Assembly: GCA_030681635.1 (NCBI GenBank)
Contig: JAUXRT010000105.1
Span: 1-10,702 of the forward strand
Length of the DNA stretch: 10,702 bases
Reading direction: 5' to 3'
From: Reyranella sp.
GTDB lineage: Bacteria > Pseudomonadota > Alphaproteobacteria > Reyranellales > Reyranellaceae
Shown here: positions 5,771 through 10,702 of the stretch, in pieces
How positions within the stretch are numbered: the first letter of the stretch is position 1
Layout: every line of letters begins with the position of its first letter
Position numbers and translations under genes: made by a program
Notes under the pieces: model-generated
What the model saw: only the letters and a program-made list of their open reading frames with translations
What the model was told of the DNA's origin: nothing
The model's database searches: none

Positions 5771-5801
5771 GGCCGGTCGCGGTCTCCCGTTCAGACCGGC
5801 C
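5771..5801. repeat. Inverted repeat overlapping the dioxygenase stop codon
   Basis: GGCCGGTC at 5771-5778 is perfectly complementary to GACCGGCC at 5794-5801, with a 15-nt spacer that includes the dioxygenase stop codon. A competing stem, CGGTCT (5780-5785) with AGACCG (5793-5798), has a 7-nt loop. No T-run follows on the minus strand. It may be an mRNA 3'-end structure closing the minus-strand operon, rather than a classical terminator. Confidence 0.4.
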
Positions 5802-6630
5802 GATCGCCCTCGATCAGCACGCGCTGCATGATCCGCTTCTCGCCCAGCGGATAGTCGATCATGACGCGGTGCATGGTGGCGCGATTGTCCCACACCACGA
5901 TGTCGCCCACGCTCCAGACATGACCGAAGTGGTGGCGCGGCTTGCGGGCCTCGTCGGCCAGCTCGTCGAGCAGCGCATCGCTCTCCGCCCGCTCGAGCCC
6001 GACGATGCGGTCGAGCCGGTTGGGATTGAGGTAGAGCGCCTTGCGGCCTGTCACCGGATGCGTCCGCACCAGCGGATGCTCGACGTCGGGCGTCTCGGCG
6101 ATTTCCTCAGGCGTGCGCGGCGACGGCCGGTTGCGCGCCCGCGGCGTGTCGTAGCCGTGCATGGCCCGCCTGCCCTCGATCCGCTTCTTCGTCGCTTCCG
6201 GCAGCGCCTCGTAGACCGAGTGCATGTTGCAGAACCAGGTCGAGCCTCCATGGCTCGGGATCTCGATGCTGTGCAGCAGCGTCGCCTTGGCGGGCGTGGC
6301 GAAATACGAATCGTCAGTGTGCCAGTCCTCGGCCCGGATCGCCGTCTTGTCGGTCGTTCCATCGGCCATCAGCGTGCTCACCATCACCGACACTTCCGGC
6401 ACGGCGCCGCTGCGCTTGTAGCGCAGAAGCTGGGTCTGCGGCTTGCCGAAGGCCCGCGCGAAATCGCGCGTCTGCTCCACCGTCATGGGCGCGCCCGGCA
6501 CGACGACCAGCAGATGCTCGGCAAGCGCGCGGTTCAGCAGGTCGGCGATTGCTGGCTCATTGGCCGTGGCGCGATCGAGGCCTTCGATGCGTGCCCCCAG
6601 TACGCCGTTCGATGAAACGACTTCAGGCAT
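5791..6630 (-). CDS. TauD/TfdA-family Fe(II)/2-oxoglutarate-dependent dioxygenase
   Basis: Members of this family hydroxylate a substrate while converting 2-oxoglutarate and O2 to succinate and CO2; many thereby release sulfite, aldehydes or other groups from organic compounds. The 279-aa protein is of typical length. The iron facial triad is visible: His104 and Asp106 in W-H-T-D-D-S-Y and distal His254 in D-N-R-A-T-M-H-R. Arg266 and Arg270 in G-E-K-R-I-M-Q-R correspond to the 2-oxoglutarate- and substrate-region arginines of TauD. L-Y-L-N-P-N-R and G-D-I-V-V-W-D-N are further family blocks. The ATG at 6630 has GGAG seven bases upstream. It starts 23 bp after the nitroreductase stop, so the two are probably co-transcribed. 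No sulfonate transporter is adjacent, so taurine is not a safe substrate call. Confidence 0.92.
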   Translation of the reverse strand: MPEVVSSNGVLGARIEGLDRATANEPAIADLLNRALAEHLLVVVPGAPMTVEQTRDFARAFGKPQTQLLRYKRSGAVPEVSVMVSTLMADGTTDKTAIRAEDWHTDDSYFATPAKATLLHSIEIPSHGGSTWFCNMHSVYEALPEATKKRIEGRRAMHGYDTPRARNRPSPRTPEEIAETPDVEHPLVRTHPVTGRKALYLNPNRLDRIVGLERAESDALLDELADEARKPRHHFGHVWSVGDIVVWDNRATMHRVMIDYPLGEKRIMQRVLIEGDRPV

Positions 6631-6653
6631 GGCGTTGCTCCAGCCGACTTGGC

Positions 6654-7331
6654 TTAGGTGTCGAAGCCCACGAACACCGTGGCTTCCTCGACAGACTTTC
6701 GTTCGGACACGACGGCATTTGCCGGAAAGCTTTCATCCGGCCAGCCCAGCGCGATACTCTTCATGATGACCTGATCGTCGGCAATTCCCGCGTGCTCGCG
6801 CACCACAGGCGATTGCATGATGCCCTGGCTGTTGATCACGGCGCCCAGCCCGCGGGACCAGGCGGCATTGACCAGGGCAGTCGCCACCGCGCCGCAATCG
6901 AAGGGCGTATCGTCACTGCCGTCCAGCACGCGGTCGTAGGTCACGATCACGCAGACAGGCGCGTCGAATTGACGGAAGCCGCGCAGGACCCAGTCCTGGC
7001 GCATGTCCTTGTCGTCGCGCGCGATCCCCATGGCGGAGAACAGCTGCTTGGCGACGCCAACCTGCCTGTCGCGGTGCTGGCCTGCAAAGCCCTGACCGGT
7101 GCGGAACTCGCGCGACTGCGGGATGCCCGCCACCATCCGTTCCGTGTTGCCGGCACGGATCCGATTCAGCGGTTCGCCGGTGATGACGTAGAAATTCCAC
7201 GGCTGGGTGTTCATCGACGACGGCGCGCGCATCGCCAAACCGATGATTTCCTCGATCAGCGCCCTGGGCACCGGATCGGGCTTGTAGCCGCGGATGCTCC
7301 GGCGACCGCGGATAACGTCATCGAACTTCAT
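6654..7331 (-). CDS. Nitroreductase-family FMN oxidoreductase
   Basis: The 225-aa product is a cytoplasmic flavoprotein of the NfsB/FRase I-like superfamily, which uses NAD(P)H to reduce nitro groups, quinones or enones. It opens with the FMN-phosphate-binding block R10-R-S-I-R-G-Y16 and continues with A-P-S-S-M-N-T-Q-P-W-N-F (36-47). The later G-L-G-A-V-I-N-S-Q-G and the I-A-L-G-W-P-D-E-S-F-P-A-N segment form the usual C-terminal flavin-contact region. The length is normal for the family. Between residues about 75 and 120 the segment is rich in Arg, Gln and Asp and may form the variable substrate lid. The ATG at 7331 has only a distant GGGGA upstream. It is flanked on the same strand by a small membrane protein gene 36 bp upstream and the dioxygenase 23 bp downstream. 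The natural substrate is unknown. Confidence 0.91.
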   Translation of the reverse strand: MKFDDVIRGRRSIRGYKPDPVPRALIEEIIGLAMRAPSSMNTQPWNFYVITGEPLNRIRAGNTERMVAGIPQSREFRTGQGFAGQHRDRQVGVAKQLFSAMGIARDDKDMRQDWVLRGFRQFDAPVCVIVTYDRVLDGSDDTPFDCGAVATALVNAAWSRGLGAVINSQGIMQSPVVREHAGIADDQVIMKSIALGWPDESFPANAVVSERKSVEEATVFVGFDT

Positions 7332-7367
7332 GTGTCTCGGATTCCCCTTTAAGCGCGTCGCCTGCTT

Positions 7368-7877
7368 CTAGCGTGGCGCCGCGCCGGAAACCAATTCCGC
7401 CAGCCAGCTTCGCAGCCGCTGCACCATGGCCTTCATCTTCTGCCAGGCCGGCAGGGCGCGGACGAAGGCGTAAAGCCTGTCGCGCCAGGAGAAGAGCCAG
7501 GTCTCGGACGCCAGGAACCACGGCATCGTCACCAGGGTCGGCCGCAGGACCTGGTAGAGCCGCGCCAGCAGCGCCGTCGCCAGGATCTTGCCCAGTGCGA
7601 TGCTCGCCGCGGCCAGGCCGAACCGTCCCTGCAGCGCAAAGAACACGGCGGCGAGTTTCACGGGCAGCACGAGGGTCGAGGGCGCCACGAAAGCGAGCAA
7701 CGCGGCCCACGGCGGCAGGCCGGTGAGCCAGCGCTCGAAGCGCGCGACGGGCGGCCATTGGGCGAACGCCGCCATCGCGACGCCGAGGTAATGGAGCAGC
7801 ACCTCCTCGACAAAGACGATCGCCGCCGCCACTGGAATGAACGCCAGTTCGAGGGCGCGTTTGAGATGGTTTTTCAT
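7368..7877 (-). CDS. Small integral membrane protein of unknown function
   Basis: The 169-aa product starts M-K-N-H-L-K-R-A-L and has hydrophobic segments at about 10-38 (F-I-P-V-A-A-A-I-V-F-V), 55-75 (P-P-W-A-A-L-L-A-F-V-A-P) and 76-105 (V-K-L-A-A-V-F-F-A-L through A-L-L-A-R-L-Y), giving two to four membrane helices. The C-terminal 50 residues are amphipathic and basic with several Trp and Arg (W-L-F-S-W-R-D-R-L-Y-A-F). The pattern L-P-P-W-A-A-L with V-L-P-V-K-L resembles uncharacterised membrane proteins I recall from Bradyrhizobium and relatives; no function is known to me. The frame stays open far upstream to 8276, but that part is antisense to the phosphatase gene; the ATG at 7877 with AGG nearby is preferred. 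It lies head-to-head with the phosphatase (45 bp) and is the first of three minus-strand genes. Confidence 0.78.
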   Translation of the reverse strand: MKNHLKRALELAFIPVAAAIVFVEEVLLHYLGVAMAAFAQWPPVARFERWLTGLPPWAALLAFVAPSTLVLPVKLAAVFFALQGRFGLAAASIALGKILATALLARLYQVLRPTLVTMPWFLASETWLFSWRDRLYAFVRALPAWQKMKAMVQRLRSWLAELVSGAAPR

Positions 7878-7922
7878 CGGCCTGCAATCTAAACGTCGGA
7901 TACTGGCTTTTCGGTGGTCGAC
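7878..7922. promoter_or_regulatory. Compact divergent promoter region
   Basis: Only 45 bp separate the start codons of the membrane-protein gene (minus) and the phosphatase gene (plus), so both promoters and any operator must overlap each other or the coding ends. AGG on the minus strand and GGTGG (7913-7917) on the plus strand serve as ribosome sites. No confident -35/-10 pair is visible. Confidence 0.35.
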
Positions 7923-8966
7923 ATGTTCACTCGACGTACACTCACCCAACTCGTCACGGCGGCCTCCGTCGCCCCGGCCCCTGCCCTGGCGCAGGCGCCG
8001 CCGCTGTCGCGACTGGCCTTCGGCTCGTGCGCCAAGCAGACCCTGCCCCAGCCGATCTGGGATGCGGTCCTGGCCTGGCGCCCCGAACTCTTCGTCTTCA
8101 TGGGCGACAATGTCTATGGCGACTTCAAGTCTGCCAATGCGACGGGACTGAAGGAAGCCTATGCCGCTGCCCGGCAGATCGCCGGCTACGAGAGGCTGCG
8201 CGAGACCGTGCCCCACCTCGCGATCTGGGACGATCACGACTACGGGTCCAACGACGGCGGCGCCGATTTCGCGCACAAGGCGGTGTCGAAGGCACTGTTT
8301 CTGGAATTCTGGAAGGTCGCGGCGACGGACATCAGGCGTACGCGCGAGGGCATCTACGAGTCGCGCGTGATCGGCCCAGCCGGCCGGCGCGTCCAGGTCA
8401 TCCTGCTCGACGTGCGCTGGTTCCGCTCGCCGCTCAAGATCACCGACCAGCGCGGCGCCGCGGGCAAGCAGCGTTATCTCCCCGACCCCGACCCCTCAAA
8501 GACGATGCTGGGCGCCGTGCAATGGGCCTGGCTCGCCGGCGAACTGCGCAAGCCCGCCGAACTGCGGCTGATCGTTTCCAGCACGCAGGTACTGGCCGAG
8601 GGCCACGGCTGGGAACGCTGGGGCAATTTCCCGCTCGAGCGGCAGAGACTGTTCGACACGATCCGCGACAGCGGTGCCAAGGGCGTGGTGTTCGTCTCGG
8701 GCGACCGGCACATCGGCGCGCTTTATCGCGAGCAGCCCACCGGCCTCTATCCCCTGTACGAGATGACGTCGAGCGGCCTCAACATGGTCTACTGGGCGGC
8801 CAAGGAACCCGGCCCCAATCGCCTGGGCGCGCTCTATGCCGGAGCGAATTTCGGCGCGATCGACGTCGACTGGCGGGAGCGCAAGATCATGCTCGCGCTG
8901 CGCGACGAAGGCGGCAGCGTGCAGCGGTCGGTGGCGATCGACTTCGCAACGATCGGGATCGGCTGA
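7923..8966 (+). CDS. PhoD-like metallophosphoesterase (alkaline phosphatase D family), exported
   Basis: This family hydrolyses phosphomono- and diesters outside the cytoplasm with Fe/Ca or similar metals. The 347-aa product starts M-F-T-R-R-T-L-T-Q-L-V, a Tat-like signal followed by an Ala-rich stretch and likely cleavage after A23 (P-A-L-A/Q). Metal-binding motifs are visible in order: F-G-S-C (33-36), F-M-G-D-N-V-Y-G-D (59-67, Asp62), W-D-D-H-D-Y-G-S-N-D (102-111) and F-V-S-G-D-R-H-I-G-A (257-266, His263). It is shorter than classical PhoD and lacks its N-terminal Ig-like domain, fitting the smaller PhoD-like group found in many proteobacteria. A GTG at 7914 is an alternative start, but the ATG at 7923 has GGTGG five bases before it and gives a cleaner signal peptide. 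No other gene follows on this strand; a strong terminator lies 10 bp downstream. No Pho box is evident. Confidence 0.91.
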   Translation: MFTRRTLTQLVTAASVAPAPALAQAPPLSRLAFGSCAKQTLPQPIWDAVLAWRPELFVFMGDNVYGDFKSANATGLKEAYAAARQIAGYERLRETVPHLAIWDDHDYGSNDGGADFAHKAVSKALFLEFWKVAATDIRRTREGIYESRVIGPAGRRVQVILLDVRWFRSPLKITDQRGAAGKQRYLPDPDPSKTMLGAVQWAWLAGELRKPAELRLIVSSTQVLAEGHGWERWGNFPLERQRLFDTIRDSGAKGVVFVSGDRHIGALYREQPTGLYPLYEMTSSGLNMVYWAAKEPGPNRLGALYAGANFGAIDVDWRERKIMLALRDEGGSVQRSVAIDFATIGIG

Positions 8967-8974
8967 CCTCCACG

Positions 8975-9009
8975 AAAAAGGGCCGCCCGTCGCCGGGCAG
9001 CCCTTTCTT
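8975..9009. terminator. Bidirectional intrinsic terminator
   Basis: AAAGGGC (8977-8983) pairs with GCCCTTT (9000-9006), and inside it GCCCG (8985-8989) pairs with CGGGC (8994-8998) around a TCGC loop, with one C-A mismatch. The stem is preceded by a run of A (8975-8979) and followed by TTTCTT, so it can stop transcription both of the phosphatase (plus) and of the second Bug gene (minus), which converge here. Confidence 0.85.
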
Positions 9010-9027
9010 GTCGATGTCTAAATAGAT

Positions 9028-10014
9028 CTATTGAGGCTGGATGCCGGCCGCCTTGATCGCGGGAACCCACTTGTCGATCGAGGCCTTGAGCTGGTCGCGC
9101 AGCGCCTCCGGCGTGGCGTCCTTGGCAGCCGGCAGATCGACCGCCTGCTCGATGAGACGCGCCCGCACCTTCTCGTCGCCGAGCGTGGTGACCAGCGCCT
9201 GGTTGAGCTTGGTGATGACGTCCTTCGGCGTGCTCTTCGGGACGAAGAAGCCGTTCCAGATCGTGACCTCGAAACCCTTGAGGCCGGACTCGTCGATCGT
9301 CGGCACGTTCGGCAGCTGCGGCAGGCGCTTCAGCGTGCTCACGCCCAGCGCCTTGATGGTGCCGGCGTTGATCTGCGGCAGCACGTTCACGGCCTGGTCG
9401 ACCATGTAGTCGAACTGGCCACTGACCAGATCGTTCAGCGCCGGTCCCGTGCCCTTGTACGGGATCTCGAGCACATCGACCTTCATCATGTTGTTCAGCA
9501 TCAGGCCGCCGAGATGCGAGGCGGCGCCGATGCCGGCCATGCCGTACTGCGCCTTCTTCTGGTTGGCCTTCACGTAAGCCTGGAACTCGGCGAAATCCTT
9601 GACCGGCAGGTCCTTCTTGACGACCAGCACCATCGGGTTGGTGCCGCCGAGGCCGACCGGCTCGAGGTCCTTCTGGCTGTCATAGGGGAGCGACTTGTAG
9701 AGCGCGATGTTGACCGCGAGCGTGCCCATGTGGGTGAAGAGGATCGTGTAGCCGTCCGGCGTCGCCTTGGCCGCCTTGTTGACGCCGATCGTCCCGCCGG
9801 CGCCGCCGACATTCTCGACGATCATGGTCTGGCCGAGGGCCTCGCCCATGCGCGCCGTCAGCACGCGAGCCAGCGCGTCGGTCGGGCCACCGGCCGCGAA
9901 CGGCACGATGACCGTGATCGGCTTCGTCGGATAGGCCGCCTGCGCCATCGCGCTGAGCGGGGCGACGGCAAGGCCGGCAGCTGCAGCAGTCGCGAGCAGA
10001 ATACGTCTCTTCAT
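9028..10014 (-). CDS. Bug/TctC-family periplasmic solute-binding protein
   Basis: The 328-aa product has a classical Sec-type signal (M-K-R-R-I-L-L, Ala-rich core, likely cleavage after A24 in S-A-M-A/Q) followed by the mature Bug start Y-P-T-K-P-I-T. Family blocks are V-P-F-A-A-G-G-P-T-D (first ligand loop), G-A-G-G-T-I-G, A-T-P-D-G-Y-T-I-L, I-P-Y-K-G-T-G-P-A and V-L-P-Q-I-N-A-G. GGGAGGA directly upstream of the ATG at 10014 is a near-perfect ribosome site. It follows the dehydrogenase gene by 45 bp on the same strand and is probably co-transcribed, so a C4 hydroxy-acid such as tartrate or malate is a reasonable ligand guess, untested. It has no TctAB partner here. It clearly differs from the Bug protein at 2512-3522 (Sec versus Tat signal, different loops), so the two are not a recent duplication. 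Confidence 0.94.
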   Translation of the reverse strand: MKRRILLATAAAAGLAVAPLSAMAQAAYPTKPITVIVPFAAGGPTDALARVLTARMGEALGQTMIVENVGGAGGTIGVNKAAKATPDGYTILFTHMGTLAVNIALYKSLPYDSQKDLEPVGLGGTNPMVLVVKKDLPVKDFAEFQAYVKANQKKAQYGMAGIGAASHLGGLMLNNMMKVDVLEIPYKGTGPALNDLVSGQFDYMVDQAVNVLPQINAGTIKALGVSTLKRLPQLPNVPTIDESGLKGFEVTIWNGFFVPKSTPKDVITKLNQALVTTLGDEKVRARLIEQAVDLPAAKDATPEALRDQLKASIDKWVPAIKAAGIQPQ

Positions 10015-10040
10015 GGGGTCCTCCCTGAATGCCTGACAAT

Positions 10041-10054
10041 ATTATGCATTATGC
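10041..10054. repeat. Tandem ATTATGC repeat / near-palindrome between dehydrogenase and Bug genes
   Basis: ATTATGC is repeated head-to-tail at 10041-10047 and 10048-10054. The first 12 bases form a near-perfect palindrome (ATTATG/CATTAT, one mismatch per arm) centred on ATGCAT. It is AT-rich in a GC-rich gap and sits about 15 bp upstream of the Bug gene's ribosome site. This shape resembles sites of GntR-type regulators often linked to organic-acid genes; binding is unproven. Confidence 0.4.
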
Positions 10055-10059
10055 GGCTG

Positions 10060-10702
10060 CTACACCGTCTTCACGAGCTCTGCAATGGCGGCGCCCACGG
10101 TCTTAGTGTCGCCGTTGCCGCCCAGGTCCTTGGTCCGCGGGTTGCCCTCAAGCAGCGATTCAGCGATCGCGCGCTCGATGCACTCGGCCGCCTCGGGATA
10201 GCCCAGATGCCGCACCATCATGGCGCCCGACCAGATCTGGCCGATCGGGTTGGCGATGCCTTGGCCTGCAATGTCCGGCGCCGAGCCATGGACCGGCTCG
10301 AACATCGAAGGGAACTTGCGCTCCGGATTGATGTTGCCCGACGGCGCCACGCCGATCGAGCCGGTGAGCGCCGGGCCGAGGTCCGAGAGGATATCGCCGA
10401 TCAGGTTGGAGCCGACCTCGACGTCGAACCAGTCCGGGTTGCGCACGACATGCGCGGTCAGGATATCGATGTGATACTGGTCCGCCTTGATGTTCGGATA
10501 CTTCTTCCGCATCGCGTCGAAACGCTCGTCCCAGAACGGCATGGTGTGGATGATGCCATTGGACTTGGTGGCCGAGGTGACGTGCTTCTTCTTCGTGGTG
10601 CTGGCGAACTCGAAGGCGTACTTCAACACGCGGTCGACGCCCTTGCGGGTGAAGATCGCCTGCTGAATGGCCATCTCGTCGTCGGTGCCCTGGAACATGC
10701 GG
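10060..10702 (-). CDS. Tartrate dehydrogenase / D-malate dehydrogenase-type enzyme (isocitrate/isopropylmalate dehydrogenase family), 5'-truncated by window edge
   Basis: This cytoplasmic NAD- and divalent-metal-dependent enzyme family oxidatively decarboxylates beta-hydroxyacids; TtuC- and DmlA-like members act on tartrate or D-malate. The 214 visible residues are the C-terminal 60 percent of a protein normally about 355-360 aa. The frame runs through the window end (R-M-F-x-G-T, an internal motif of tartrate dehydrogenases), so the Met at 10698 is not the start. Family residues are clear: T-R-K-G-V-D-R, S-A-T-K-S-N-G with the catalytic Lys, D-I-L-T-A, S-N-L-I-G-D-I-L-S-D-L-G-P-A with the metal-binding Asp residues, and F-E-P-V-H-G-S-A-P-D-I-A-G-Q-G-I-A-N-P. 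The K-S-N-G and G-S-I-G-V-A-P-S blocks favour the tartrate/malate branch over LeuB. The Bug gene follows at 45 bp. Exact substrate is not decidable without the N-terminal part. Confidence 0.9.
   Translation of the reverse strand, partial: RMFQGTDDEMAIQQAIFTRKGVDRVLKYAFEFASTTKKKHVTSATKSNGIIHTMPFWDERFDAMRKKYPNIKADQYHIDILTAHVVRNPDWFDVEVGSNLIGDILSDLGPALTGSIGVAPSGNINPERKFPSMFEPVHGSAPDIAGQGIANPIGQIWSGAMMVRHLGYPEAAECIERAIAESLLEGNPRTKDLGGNGDTKTVGAAIAELVKTV

Noticed and set aside
5791..6630. Calling the dioxygenase TauD itself
   Set aside because: The iron and 2-oxoglutarate residues match, but no taurine transporter is adjacent and the family has many substrates.
7878..8276. N-terminal extension of the small membrane protein
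   Set aside because: The extra 133 codons are antisense to the phosphatase gene and look non-native; the membrane protein begins naturally at M-K-N-H.

Overview
The window is a GC-rich proteobacterial chromosome segment with catabolic and accessory content. It holds ten complete genes and two genes cut by the window edges. Orphan Bug/TctC-type periplasmic binding proteins, a class III CoA-transferase, a TauD-like dioxygenase and small catabolic operons suggest a metabolically versatile soil or water bacterium. I lean towards Alphaproteobacteria (Reyranella/Bradyrhizobium-like) over Burkholderiales, but this rests on gene style only and no rRNA or marker gene is present. I found no mobile element, tRNA, rRNA or CRISPR array.

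Layout. (1) 1-784, plus strand: 3' two thirds of a CaiB/BaiF-family CoA-transferase, followed by a 225-bp gene-free, AT-richer gap. (2) 1010-1808: an iron-related pair, with a Cys-rich protein of unknown function on the minus strand diverging from the small hemin-uptake protein gene hemP; a Fur-like palindrome lies between them. (3) 1814-5647, all minus strand: enoyl-CoA hydratase-like protein, SCP2-type thiolase and a Tat-type Bug binding protein. A strong intrinsic terminator follows, and a TetR/AcrR regulator starts directly after it. This looks like a regulated acyl-CoA degradation operon with its own solute-capture protein. Palindromes over the first gene's promoter and start are candidate operators. 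(4) 5791-7877, minus strand: small membrane protein, nitroreductase and Fe(II)/2-oxoglutarate dioxygenase, closely spaced. (5) 7923-8966, plus strand: an exported PhoD-like metallophosphoesterase, divergent from group 4 across only 45 bp. (6) 9028-10702, minus strand: a second Bug protein preceded by a tartrate/D-malate dehydrogenase-type enzyme that runs off the window. A bidirectional terminator separates groups 5 and 6.

The coherent themes are capture of organic acids by Bug proteins placed beside the enzymes that may process them, and CoA-thioester chemistry. I see no clear undescribed defence or mobile system. The most novel-looking gene is the Cys-rich protein divergent from hemP. Other points worth a second look are the crotonase with His in place of the second catalytic Glu, the terminator abutting the TetR gene, and the candidate operators.
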